Below are positions 35,620 to 44,294 of a DNA stretch of 64,000 nt, one piece after another. The position numbers were made by a program, and so were the translations under genes. Within the stretch, counting starts at the first letter, position 1, and every line of letters starts with the position of its first letter. Source of the DNA: an uncultured Verrucomicrobiota bacterium (GTDB lineage Bacteria > Verrucomicrobiota > Verrucomicrobiia > Limisphaerales > UBA9464); the NCBI GenBank assembly GCA_903910585.1, contig CAIWAH010000183.1:1-64000 (forward strand), written 5' to 3'. The notes under the pieces are model-generated. The model was not told the origin of the DNA and did no database searches. It was given only the letters and a program-made list of their open reading frames with translations.

Positions 35620-37734
35620 GTGGAACTTCGTGACTTTGCCGAGCAGGTGCTGTTCGCGACGACGCTCGCGGACAAGCTCGCCTGCCCCGAAGTCATCACC
35701 GACGAGCGCCCCGGACCAGCCCTCGCGACACCAACGATGCCGGGACGGCCAGCCGAACTGAGCTTCAAGGCCCAGGGCGCCGGCAAAGGCGAGTTCCCCG
35801 GCACCCACCAGCTCGAAAACCCCACCGAGCGCGGCCGCCTGCTGCATTTCTTCGCGAACCACGAACTGCTCGCGACCGAACTCATGGCGCTGGTGCTGCT
35901 GAAGTTTCCCGACGCGCCGACCGCCTTCCGCCGCGGGGTGCTCCAGACCCTGCGCGACGAACAGGAACACACGCGCCTCTACGTGGAGCGGATGCGGGCG
36001 TGCGGACTGGCGTTCGGCGACCTGCCCGTCAGCGGATTTTTCTGGCGGGCCGTATCCGGCATGGAAAGCCCGATGGATTATGTCGCCGGGCTGAGCCTGA
36101 CGTTCGAGCAGGCGAATCTCGACTTTGCGCGCCACTTTTCGCAGGGCTTTGCCACGGTCGGCGATGCGGAATCGGCGGCGCTGCTGGAGCGAATTTACCG
36201 CGACGAAATCGGCCACGTCGCCTACGGCCTCAAGTGGTTCCGCCGCTGGAAGAATCCGACGGAAACCGATTGGGACGCCTTCTGCCGGCAACTGAAGTTC
36301 CCGCTCACGCCCCGACGCGCCAAGGGCTTCTCGGTGAATTTCGCCGGCCGTCAGGCAGCCGGTCTGGAGCCGGACTTCATCGCCCAGCTCGAAGTCTATT
36401 CGCAGTCCAAAGGCCGCACGCCGAACGTGTTCTGGTTCAATCCGCTTTCCGAGGCCGGCCTCGCGCAGGGCGGGCCGTTCGTGCCGTCCAAGCCACAGGC
36501 CCAGCTCGTGCACGATCTGGCGACGTTGCCGCAGTTTCTTGCCCGGGAAGACGACGTGGTGCTCGTGCCCCGGCGGCCATCGGTTGAATTCCTGAGCGGA
36601 CTCAAGCGGGCCGGTTTCCTGCTGCCGGAGTTCGTCGAGCTCGAAGGCGGACGGCTGCCCCGCACGCTCACCGGGCGAAAGCTGGGTGAACTGCGCCCGT
36701 GGGCATGGGGGCCGGACAGCGCGGAGCTTCTCGCTCCCCTGTTCAGCCAATGCGCGACACCGCCCCAACCGGCCGTGGAAAGCAGCCATCTCGCCTTGGC
36801 GGAGCTGTATTCCAAAGCCTGGAGCGCCGATTTCCTGCGCGAGTGGTCCGCCGGGATTCGGAGCGCGGAGGACGAATTTCCCGGGCAATTTCTCTGCCCG
36901 CCGGAAGACATCGGCGTCGCCGTTCGGAGCGGTTCCGAAGCCCTGGAGGCGATCCAGTCCATCCGGTGTCGCGGACACCATCGGGTGGTCGCCAAGCAGG
37001 CTCTCGGACTCGCCGGACAAAATGCGCTGCGTCTGTGGGAACCCGAGTTGCTGCCCAACCAGATTCGCTGGCTGGAAGGGCTCTTCGCAGCCGGTCGCAC
37101 GGTCATCATCGAACCATGGCTGGATCGGCTCGCAGACTTTTCCGTGCAAACGGAGATGACTTCGCGCGGGCTCGAACTGCTCGGCTATGCCGGCCTGATC
37201 AACGATCAACGTGGGCAGTTTCAGGCCAACACGGCGGCCCCGGACTTTTCCCGGCGGTTGCCGACCGCGGTGACAGAAGTGTTCCGTGGCCAATCCGAAG
37301 TCGCCCGGCGCCTGCCACGGCTCTATCCCGAAACCCTTCTGCCCCGGCTGGAATCGCGGCTGAAGGCCGCCGGATTCCTTGGGCCGCTGGGAATTGACGC
37401 CTTCGTTTATCGCGACCGCGAGGGTGGCGTTCGCCTCAAAGCCGTCGTGGAGATCAATCCCCGCTACACGATGGGGCGCCTTGCACTGGAGCTGATGCGT
37501 TTTGTCGCCCCCGGCAGTTCGGGGGAATTCCGGCTCGTGAATCGCGCCGCGCTGCGCGCCTGGGGAGCCGCTGACTTCCCCGCATTCGCCCGGCAGCTTC
37601 AGGACACGGAACCGGTGCTCCTCGAGGGCGTTCCCCATCCGCGCCTCCGCCGCGGAACCGTCTGCCTCACGGACCCGCGCACTGCCGCGGCTTGCCTTGC
37701 CATCTGGCGGGCTTCCGCCCGCGTCGAGACTTGA
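35620..37734 (+). CDS. DUF455 ferritin-like domain fused to ATP-grasp-like domain
   Basis: This 704-residue protein appears to be a fusion. The N-terminal 270 residues match the DUF455 ferritin-like group, with paired metal-binding patterns NHELLATELMALV, DEQEHTRLYVERM and YRDEIGHVAYGLKWF. The C-terminal 400 residues look like a ligase of the ATP-grasp type, with VVAKQALGLAGQNAL (nucleotide-binding Lys), VIIEPWLDRLADFSVQ and the metal-binding strand AVVEINPRYTMGRLALEL. The start is a GTG 21 bases after the TPR gene. If both parts are active, the protein would pair a di-iron oxidation with an ATP-driven bond-forming step. The substrate is unknown. Confidence 0.75.
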   Translation: MELRDFAEQVLFATTLADKLACPEVITDERPGPALATPTMPGRPAELSFKAQGAGKGEFPGTHQLENPTERGRLLHFFANHELLATELMALVLLKFPDAPTAFRRGVLQTLRDEQEHTRLYVERMRACGLAFGDLPVSGFFWRAVSGMESPMDYVAGLSLTFEQANLDFARHFSQGFATVGDAESAALLERIYRDEIGHVAYGLKWFRRWKNPTETDWDAFCRQLKFPLTPRRAKGFSVNFAGRQAAGLEPDFIAQLEVYSQSKGRTPNVFWFNPLSEAGLAQGGPFVPSKPQAQLVHDLATLPQFLAREDDVVLVPRRPSVEFLSGLKRAGFLLPEFVELEGGRLPRTLTGRKLGELRPWAWGPDSAELLAPLFSQCATPPQPAVESSHLALAELYSKAWSADFLREWSAGIRSAEDEFPGQFLCPPEDIGVAVRSGSEALEAIQSIRCRGHHRVVAKQALGLAGQNALRLWEPELLPNQIRWLEGLFAAGRTVIIEPWLDRLADFSVQTEMTSRGLELLGYAGLINDQRGQFQANTAAPDFSRRLPTAVTEVFRGQSEVARRLPRLYPETLLPRLESRLKAAGFLGPLGIDAFVYRDREGGVRLKAVVEINPRYTMGRLALELMRFVAPGSSGEFRLVNRAALRAWGAADFPAFARQLQDTEPVLLEGVPHPRLRRGTVCLTDPRTAAACLAIWRASARVET

Positions 37735-37938
37735 GCCGGTTCGCGCTTCGCGGCCGGCAAGAATCCCCAGTTCCATTCATGCACCGACCTCCCAGCGGTG
37801 GGTCTGTTTCATTTCGGCAGGGTGGACAAAAAGCAACAGCGTCCCGACGGCCGGAAACTTAACTGAAAAATTTTTCAGCAAACGATGACCCCGATTTTGA
37901 AGGGGTTGCGGCTACCGGGCCGGCCGGACCCCGGGGCG

Positions 37939-37954
37939 TGGCACCACCGGTGCT
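37939..37954 (+). promoter_or_regulatory. Sigma-54-type -24/-12 promoter motif before glnB
   Basis: The 312-bp space before glnB contains TGGCAC-N5-GTGCT (37939-37954). The GG (37940-37941) and GC (37952-37953) are exactly 12 bases apart, as sigma-54 promoters require, and only one consensus position (T to G in TTGC) differs. Transcription would start near 37965, leaving an 80-base leader. The rest of the space shows nothing clear; a GAAAAATTTTTC palindrome lies at about 37864. The motif also reads as a short dyad (GCAC-N5-GTGC), so an operator is an alternative. Confidence 0.55.
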
Positions 37955-37986
37955 TAAAGGGCGTCAGTCCGGTCCGTGTGTCGTAA

Positions 37987-38385
<399 letters not shown>

Positions 38386-38419
38386 AACCCACTTTCAACC
38401 CTTCACTGCAATCACTCCC

Positions 38420-39823
38420 ATGAAGAAACTGCTATTCCTGTTTGCCTGCCTGCTCCTGGCGTTCACCGCCGTGGATGTCCGCGCTGCGGATCCCAGCGTC
38501 GAGGAACGACTCGCCGACATCGAGGCCTACATCAACAACGGCGCCCGCGCCACGGCTGGCAATACCAACGTGACCACCAAGATTTCCGGCCCCGGCCCCG
38601 GTCACAATGCCTGGCAGATGACCTCCACGGCCCTGGTGCTGTTCATGACGCTGCCCGGTTTGGCACTGTTCTACGGCGGCCTGGTGCGCAAGAAGAACAT
38701 CCTCTCCGTCCTCGCCCAGTGCATGGGCATCGCTGGCCTGGTGACCATCCTCTGGTGGGCCTGCGGCTACAGCCTGTCATTTGGCGCCGGCAACGCCTTC
38801 ATCGGTGACCTGGCCTACAAGTTCCTCGATGGCGTGAATCCGGGCGCAGTGGGCGCGGGCTACCACTGGATCAGCGACTCCATGTGGGCGATGTTCCAGC
38901 TGACCTTCGCGATCATCACGCCGGCGCTGATCCTCGGCGCGATTGCGGAACGCATGAAGTTCCTCGCGGTGCTGGTATTCGTCGGCCTCTGGATGTTCGC
39001 GGTCTACTTCCCGTTCGCCCACATGGTGTGGTCCACGACCGGTTTCATGTGCGGTCCGCTGAACCCGGGCGCCACGATCAAGGCGATCGACTTCGCCGGC
39101 GGCACCGTGGTGCACATGACCTCCGGTTGGTCGGCACTCGTCCTCTGCATCATCCTCGGCAAGCGCAAGGGCTTCGGCAAGGAACCCATGACCCCGCACT
39201 CGATGACGCTCTGCATGGTCGGCACCGGCATGCTATGGGTCGGCTGGTATGGCTTCAACGCCGGCTCGGCACTGGGCGCTGATGCGATCGCTTCGAACGC
39301 CTTCACCACGACGACACTGGCCGCCGCCACCGCCGGTTTCGTGTGGGCGGTTCTGGAATGGATCCTCCGTGGCAAGCCCAGTGTGCTCGGTTTCTGCTCC
39401 GGCATCGTTGCCGGTCTGGTTGTCATCACTCCCGGCTGCGGCTTCGTGACCGCCACCTCCTCGGTAATCATCGGCGTGCTCGCCGGTCTGGTTCCGTTCC
39501 TCGCCTGCTCTTACCTGAAGAAGATGCTCGGCTATGACGACGCGCTCGACACCTTCGGTGTGCACGGTGTCGGCGGCACGATGGGCGCCATCCTCACCGG
39601 CGTCTTTGCCGACGAGAAGGCCAACTCGGTGGTGGCAGGGCTCAAGCAGGGCCTGCTCGGCGCGCAGCTCAAGGCGGTCGTCCTGACCATCGTCTGGAGC
39701 GTGGTGGCGACCGTGGTGATCGCCTACATCGTCAAGGCGGTCATCGGCCTCCGCCCGTCCGAAGAAGTGGAAGTGTCCGGCCTCGACCTCGCCGAGCATG
39801 GCGAGGAAGGCTACCACGGCTGA
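38420..39823 (+). CDS. amtB: Ammonium transporter
   Basis: This 467-residue Amt protein has a signal peptide (about 1-22), a short periplasmic segment and about 11 helices. Family marks include LFYGGLVRKKNILS, the first pore His region FPFAHMVWSTTGFM, GTVVHMTSGWSALV, and the second pore region DTFGVHGVGGTMGA. It forms a trimeric channel for ammonium or ammonia, closed by PII when nitrogen is plentiful. It is paired with glnB upstream and ends in a strong terminator, so the two make one transcript. Confidence 0.96.
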   Translation: MKKLLFLFACLLLAFTAVDVRAADPSVEERLADIEAYINNGARATAGNTNVTTKISGPGPGHNAWQMTSTALVLFMTLPGLALFYGGLVRKKNILSVLAQCMGIAGLVTILWWACGYSLSFGAGNAFIGDLAYKFLDGVNPGAVGAGYHWISDSMWAMFQLTFAIITPALILGAIAERMKFLAVLVFVGLWMFAVYFPFAHMVWSTTGFMCGPLNPGATIKAIDFAGGTVVHMTSGWSALVLCIILGKRKGFGKEPMTPHSMTLCMVGTGMLWVGWYGFNAGSALGADAIASNAFTTTTLAAATAGFVWAVLEWILRGKPSVLGFCSGIVAGLVVITPGCGFVTATSSVIIGVLAGLVPFLACSYLKKMLGYDDALDTFGVHGVGGTMGAILTGVFADEKANSVVAGLKQGLLGAQLKAVVLTIVWSVVATVVIAYIVKAVIGLRPSEEVEVSGLDLAEHGEEGYHG

Positions 39824-39847
39824 TTTCTGGCAGTGTGTGTAAACGAG

Positions 39848-39876
39848 CCGCGTCCGGGTGTCCGGACGCGGTTTTT
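39848..39876 (+). terminator. Intrinsic terminator after amtB
   Basis: A GC-rich stem (CCGCGTCCGG with TCCGGACGCGG, loop GTG) is followed by TTTTT, 24 bases after the amtB stop. It may also act for the convergent PP2C gene, whose stop lies about 34 bases away. Confidence 0.85.
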
Positions 39877-39909
39877 GCTTCTCCGGGACTCCGAAAACGA
39901 AGCCGATAA

Positions 39910-40761
39910 TCACCGGACTTCGATGACCAGGGCCGTGGTGTTGTCCCGCCCGCTGGCCGCCACCGAATCCAGCACCAACCGCTGCGCGGGATTGGTTCCG
40001 TCCGCGCTGGTCGGGTTTCTGAAAACATCCTCAATGGCGTGGTTGTAGAGTCCATCCGTCAGACCGTCGGAGCACAGCAGGAACCGGTCACCAGGCTCCA
40101 GACCCACGGCGCCCAGTTGCGGGTCCACGAACTGGTTGGAACCGCCCAAGGATTTCTGGAGCACGTGTCGCCGGGGGTGCGTCCGGGCCTCCCGTTCGTT
40201 GATCTGGCCATTCCGGAACAACCAGCCCACGTAGGTATCGTCGTGACTCAGCTGGCGAATGCCGCCGGCGGCGGGGAGGTAGTAAAGGCGGCTGTCGCCG
40301 ACATGGGCGAAATAGAGCCATTTCGGCGAGAACCAGCCCAGGGTCATCGTGGTTTCCATGCCCCGGCATTCCTCGTAGCTGTTGCCGACGTAGGCGAGCG
40401 CCTTGTGGACCTGCGTGAACAGTTCGGTCAGCACGTCGCCGGCACCGGCATCCAGTCCTTTGGCCGACTGCTGGAAGGAGCGGGGCAGCAGGGTGGTGAT
40501 CTTTTCCACCGCAATCCGACTGGCAAACTCGCCCGCCTTGGCTCCCCCCATGCCGTCGCAGACCGCGAAGGCGAAATCCGTGGTCGCAAGCGGGGCCTCG
40601 CCCAACCGCCCCAGACGGTGGACTTCCTGGGCGTCAAACCGCAGGGCAAGGAACGAATCCTCGTTGTTGGCGCGGACCCGGCCCTTGTCGGTCCAACCGA
40701 ACCAGCGGAGTTCCCTCGCAACAGGATCAGGAACCGGGAGTTTTTTGGCGTTTTTCTTCAA
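39910..40761 (-). CDS. PP2C-type Ser/Thr protein phosphatase
   Basis: This 283-residue protein is a soluble PP2C-type phosphatase. Metal-binding and motif residues are visible: NNEDSFLAL near the front, VCDGMGGAKAGEFAS, HVGDSRLYYL, LLCSDGLTDGLYNHAIEDV and GRDNTTALVIEVR at the end. These cover the Asp residues that hold two metal ions. It is encoded after a small kinase-like gene on the same strand, with a 35-base overlap, so both are made together. In cyanobacteria a PP2C enzyme (PphA) removes phosphate from PII Ser49; the position beside glnB here allows the same role. Confidence 0.93.
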   Translation of the reverse strand: MKKNAKKLPVPDPVARELRWFGWTDKGRVRANNEDSFLALRFDAQEVHRLGRLGEAPLATTDFAFAVCDGMGGAKAGEFASRIAVEKITTLLPRSFQQSAKGLDAGAGDVLTELFTQVHKALAYVGNSYEECRGMETTMTLGWFSPKWLYFAHVGDSRLYYLPAAGGIRQLSHDDTYVGWLFRNGQINEREARTHPRRHVLQKSLGGSNQFVDPQLGAVGLEPGDRFLLCSDGLTDGLYNHAIEDVFRNPTSADGTNPAQRLVLDSVAASGRDNTTALVIEVR

Positions 40762-41137
40762 AGCCGGGAAGCAGGGTCGCGAACTCGAAATCGATCAGGC
40801 AGAACCGTCCGTCCGCGGGCCGGTAAGTAACATTGCGCATGTCCGGATCGTCGTGACGCACCCCGAACTGCTCCAGTTCCGCGAACAGTTCCTGGCGGCG
40901 GGGTTCATCCAGATGCTGGACCCGGGAGCCGCAGTTGGTGGTCACGATCTGGAGCCTGTCCCGGTCCGCCGCCAGCAGTTTGGGAACAAACTTGCAGCCG
41001 CGCTCGTCGAGCGCCTGCAACACCCTGACCTCATTCTCGAACCGGGTCTGGGCGTCCGGGCCGAGATAGTTCTTCACCACCCGGCCATCGAAGCCGAGAT
41101 AAACGGTCGCCCGCAGCGTGTCCTTGACCTTGAGCAT
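40727..41137 (-). CDS. Very small protein-kinase-like protein
   Basis: This 136-residue protein keeps the core marks of a kinase fold in a very short chain: VVKNYLG (candidate VAIK Lys), FENEVRVLQALDE (candidate helix C Glu), the catalytic loop RHDDPDMRNV (H-x-D-x4-N type) and LIDFEFA (DFE in place of DFG). It is shorter than Bud32/RIO-like minimal kinases (about 200 residues). The ATG at 41137 was chosen; a TTG at 41233 would add 32 residues. It overlaps the PP2C gene by 35 bases, so the two form a kinase/phosphatase unit between amtB and glnA. Activity and target are unproven. Confidence 0.65.
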   Translation of the reverse strand: MLKVKDTLRATVYLGFDGRVVKNYLGPDAQTRFENEVRVLQALDERGCKFVPKLLAADRDRLQIVTTNCGSRVQHLDEPRRQELFAELEQFGVRHDDPDMRNVTYRPADGRFCLIDFEFATLLPGFEEKRQKTPGS

Positions 41138-41382
41138 GCCGAGAATTGGTGCGGCGGAATTGTGCCGCGGGCAAACCGGCGACTTCAACGTCAGGATCAG
41201 GCTTGTTGGCTCTTTTTTAGCAGCCCTGCTCAATTCGCGACAGAGTGCCCAAGCGAATGCAACGGATTGGAGGTCATCGTCGAATCCATGAAAACTTTTG
41301 CAGGTTGGAAATGACCGGGTTAACGCCTTTCGGAGGCCGTTCTTGCGTCAGCAGAGCCCCCGTGCATGCTTCGGCCGCGGGG

Positions 41383-41398
41383 CGGCATCGTGCGTGCT
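41383..41398 (+). promoter_or_regulatory. Candidate sigma-54-type motif before glnA
   Basis: The 310-bp divergent space before glnA contains CGGCAT-N5-GTGCT (41383-41398), with GG (41384-41385) and GC (41396-41397) 12 bases apart, and the same GTGCT half as the glnB motif. It misses the consensus at three positions, so support is moderate. Transcription would start near 41409, 40 bases before the ATG. Nothing else is recognisable in this space. Confidence 0.35.
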
Positions 41399-41447
41399 AC
41401 CCCAGTTCCTGACAGAGGAACGCATCAAAATTCCTCCATTCACATCC

Positions 41448-42497
41448 ATGGCCAAATACAAATTAGAATACATCTGGCTGGACGGCTATGAGCCGACGGC
41501 GAATCTGCGCAGCAAGACCCAGATCAAGGAGTTCAAGAGCTTCCCGAAACTGGAAGAGCTTCCGTGGTGGGGCTTCGACGGCAGCTCGACCCGCCAGGCC
41601 GAAGGCCGCAGTTCGGACTGCATGCTCAAGCCGGTTGCCGTGTTCCCTGACGGCGCCCGCAAGAACGGCGCGCTGGTGATGTGCGAAGTTTACATGCCGG
41701 ACAAGAAGACGCCCCATCCGAGCAACGGGCGGGCGACCATTCCCGATGATCCGGGTGCCTGGTTTGGCTTTGAGCAGGAATATTTCCTCTACAAGAACGG
41801 CCGTCCCCTCGGATTCCCCGAAGGCAGCGCGAATTTCCCCTATCCGCAGGGCCTCTACTACACTGGTGTCGGCTACGACGCGGTGGGCTGCATCGCCCGG
41901 GAGATCGTCGAGGAGCATCTCGACCTGTGCCTTGAGGCCGGCATCAACCACGAAGGCATCAATGCCGAAGTGGCGAAGGGCCAGTGGGAGTTCCAGATCT
42001 TCGGCAAGGGCTCACGCTCCGCAGCCGACCAGGTCTGGGTCGCCCGCTACCTGATGATGCGCCTCTGCGAAAGCTACGGCGTGGACGTCAACTGGCACTG
42101 CAAGCCGCTGGGCAAGGACGTGGATTGGAACGGCTCCGGCATGCACTCCAATTTCTCGACGACTTACATGCGCGAAGTCGGCGGCAAGGAATACTTCGAG
42201 GCCCTCATGGCGGCGTTCGACAAATACAAGAACGAGCACATCGCGGTGTATGGTCCGGACAACCACCTGCGGCTCACCGGCCTCCACGAGACCCAGTCGA
42301 TCGACAAGTTCAACTACGGCATCGCCAACCGCGGCGCCTCGATTCGCGTCCCGCACAGCTTCGTGGACAACGGCTACCGGGGCTACCTGGAAGACCGCCG
42401 CCCGAACTCCCAGGGCGATCCCTACAAGATTGCCGGACGCATCCTGCAGACCATTCAGACCGTGCCCACGCCGGCCGTGAAAAAGGGCAAGAAGTAA
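41448..42497 (+). CDS. glnA: Glutamine synthetase, type II (GSII)
   Basis: This 349-residue enzyme makes glutamine from glutamate, ammonia and ATP. It is the short, eukaryote-like GSII form: KLEYIWLDGYEPTANLRSKT near the front, WGFDGSSTRQAEGRSSDC, the glutamate/ammonia site GFEQEYFLYK, NAEVAKGQWEFQI and the ATP-binding GSGMHSNFS, then SIRVPHSFVDNGYRGYLEDRRP. The Tyr adenylylation motif of GSI is not expected in this type, so control is more likely transcriptional. The ATG at 41448 begins the conserved MAKYKLEYIW; the open frame to 41298 has no match. It follows a candidate sigma-54 motif and ends in a strong terminator. Confidence 0.95.
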   Translation: MAKYKLEYIWLDGYEPTANLRSKTQIKEFKSFPKLEELPWWGFDGSSTRQAEGRSSDCMLKPVAVFPDGARKNGALVMCEVYMPDKKTPHPSNGRATIPDDPGAWFGFEQEYFLYKNGRPLGFPEGSANFPYPQGLYYTGVGYDAVGCIAREIVEEHLDLCLEAGINHEGINAEVAKGQWEFQIFGKGSRSAADQVWVARYLMMRLCESYGVDVNWHCKPLGKDVDWNGSGMHSNFSTTYMREVGGKEYFEALMAAFDKYKNEHIAVYGPDNHLRLTGLHETQSIDKFNYGIANRGASIRVPHSFVDNGYRGYLEDRRPNSQGDPYKIAGRILQTIQTVPTPAVKKGKK

Positions 42498-42522
42498 CCC
42501 GAGGAACCGTTACTCAAAACCG

Positions 42523-42554
42523 AAACGGCGCAGGTTTTCGCCTGCGCCGTTTTT
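42523..42554 (+). terminator. Intrinsic terminator after glnA
   Basis: A stem of 11 bp (ACGGCGCAGG with CCTGCGCCGT, loop TTTTCG) flanked by AAA and TTTTT lies 26 bases after the glnA stop. Because A and T runs flank both sides, it can end transcription from either strand, including the convergent DUF1501 gene. Confidence 0.88.
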
Positions 42555-42580
42555 CTTTGCTGCCGCCGGTATCCGCCCCC

Positions 42581-44257
42581 TCAGACGAAGTCCGGCTCGC
42601 CCACCACGGTGGTATTGTCCCTCGTCTGCACGCCCTTGTTCTTGAGGCTTTCCGCTGCGACCGCGTATCCGGGGATGATCCGATCAAGCTGTTCCTGCGT
42701 CGCTCCAAGGTGGTTCCGGATGAGCTTGCCGAGGACCGAGCGGTAATCCGTGTTCCGCTGCAGATAACGCCCCGTGGCCTTGAAGAACGTGCCGTTGGGG
42801 CCGGTTTGCCAAGGCACCGACTGGTCCCCGGAGCCACCGCAATTGAACACGCCCGAGCGAATCACCTCGCCGAGCGGGCCGGCCTCAAAGCCCTTGATGC
42901 CGCCGCCGGCCACAAACATGACGCTGGCCTCCGCGTGGTCGGTGCCATTGTCCGAGTTTTCAACGGACGTGCGGCCGAACTCGGACAGGGTGACCACGGC
43001 AACGTCATCCCACCGGCACTTGTCGGCGTAGCGGGTGAAATACTTGTTGAGGGCGTAAACGGCCCAGCCGACCCGCCGCAGGAGATTGGCATGGGAGCCG
43101 GTGTGGGAGCCGCGCAAACCGTCGGCCGACGGTTGGTCCGCCTGCTCGCTGTGGGTGTCCCAGCCGTCAATCGAGACGCCGGCAACGAGTGCGTCGGTCT
43201 TGTTCAGCACCATCGCCGCCGCCTTGAGCCGCGTGAAGAAGTCGTAGCTGCTCGTGGGCACCACGTATTTGTCGGCCCGCGTGGCCGTCGAGCTTCGTCG
43301 CCAGCCTCCGTTCTTCTCGTTGGTCGTCGGGAACAGGTAGTAACCGCCCCCGTTGGCGTTGGCGTAGTCGGTGTCGCCGTCGGTGGCGATGTCGTCCCGA
43401 TACGTGTTGCCGGCCTCCGAGAAATCCATGCTGGCGAAGATCTCGAGCGAACTGGCGAGGTTGCCATACTGCAGCCGGAGAAACTCCCGTTCCCGCTTGT
43501 TCGCGAACTCCGCCTGGTTGGCTGCAGCCAGAAACGCATCGGCCTTGGCATTTCCCTGGGTGGTATTGGGAATCGCCAGAAGATTGAAGCGGGTCGGATC
43601 GCTGACGTTGGTCATCGCCGCCTTGGAGCCACGCAGGATCAGCGGCAACGACGAACCGATGCTGACGCCGGTCAGCGGAGCCGTGTAAGCCAACCCCGAC
43701 TCCACCATGGCACGATAAAGGATGCCGTCCTTGGTGTTGTTGTCGTTCGGCGCCCCGGTCTCCCAGTAATTCTGCGAGTCGAAATGGGACCGGCTCTGCC
43801 GCGGATAGCCGACCCGGTGGATGGCGGCCAGGTCACCTGAGTTATACACCGGCGAAAGGAACTTCAGCGACGGGTGGAGCGCCGCGAAACCGTTGCCGAG
43901 GCTGAGGCCGTAGGGATGCGCGTAGGTGCCCGCAACCGAACCGGCCTCCGGAAACACCGCCCGGCCAAGCGCGGTGTAGAGCTGCACCGGATCCTTTTTG
44001 ATCTCCAAGTCCACCCGGTTAGGCGGGCCGTAGGCGGAATCGCCAAAGGGAATCAGCGTGTTCAGGCCGTCATTGGCGCCGCGCAGGAAGATGAACAGCA
44101 GCTTCTTCACCCGGCCATTGGATCCGGGCAAACCGATCGAGCCCTCGGCCAAGGCCCGTTTCATGACAAACGGGACATCGGTCAGCGACGCCAGCGCGGT
44201 GCCCAGACCGAGCTTGGCCGAGTGCGACAAGAAAGAGCGGCGAGAGAGGATGTTCAT
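42581..44257 (-). CDS. Tat-exported DUF1501 protein
   Basis: This 558-residue protein starts with a twin-arginine signal (SRRSFLSHSAKLGLGTALA) and has the DUF1501 layout: FIFLRGANDGLNTLIPFGD near the front, LHPSLKFLSPVYNSGDLAAIHRVGYP, DGWDTHSEQ in the middle and VVTLSEFGRTSVENSDNGTDHAEASVMF near the end. The His/Asp-rich blocks resemble the alkaline phosphatase/sulfatase fold. DUF1501 genes nearly always sit beside DUF1800, as here, 37 bases after it. The pair is common in Planctomycetes and Verrucomicrobia; its biochemical role is unknown, possibly in surface-polymer handling. Confidence 0.9.
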   Translation of the reverse strand: MNILSRRSFLSHSAKLGLGTALASLTDVPFVMKRALAEGSIGLPGSNGRVKKLLFIFLRGANDGLNTLIPFGDSAYGPPNRVDLEIKKDPVQLYTALGRAVFPEAGSVAGTYAHPYGLSLGNGFAALHPSLKFLSPVYNSGDLAAIHRVGYPRQSRSHFDSQNYWETGAPNDNNTKDGILYRAMVESGLAYTAPLTGVSIGSSLPLILRGSKAAMTNVSDPTRFNLLAIPNTTQGNAKADAFLAAANQAEFANKREREFLRLQYGNLASSLEIFASMDFSEAGNTYRDDIATDGDTDYANANGGGYYLFPTTNEKNGGWRRSSTATRADKYVVPTSSYDFFTRLKAAAMVLNKTDALVAGVSIDGWDTHSEQADQPSADGLRGSHTGSHANLLRRVGWAVYALNKYFTRYADKCRWDDVAVVTLSEFGRTSVENSDNGTDHAEASVMFVAGGGIKGFEAGPLGEVIRSGVFNCGGSGDQSVPWQTGPNGTFFKATGRYLQRNTDYRSVLGKLIRNHLGATQEQLDRIIPGYAVAAESLKNKGVQTRDNTTVVGEPDFV

Positions 44258-44294
44258 GGAATCTCAGGGCAGAAGTTGCAGGGCTCGAATCGGG

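Noticed and set aside
34297-37776. A 1159-codon minus-strand open frame across the TPR and DUF455 genes
   Set aside because: It is antisense to two genes with clear domain content, and its translation is low-complexity and rich in Arg, Gln and Gly with no recognisable motif. Such frames are common opposite GC-rich genes.
37939-37954. NtrC-type operator reading of GCAC-N5-GTGC
   Set aside because: NtrC sites need a longer central spacing between the half-sites; the sigma-54 spacing fits better.
41296-41302. TTTTGCA as the -12 part of a sigma-54 promoter for glnA
   Set aside because: There is no GG at the required 12-base distance upstream.
41984-43840. A 618-codon plus-strand open frame across the end of glnA and opposite DUF1501
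   Set aside because: It overlaps glnA in another frame and runs through the terminator; the Arg-rich translation has no family pattern.
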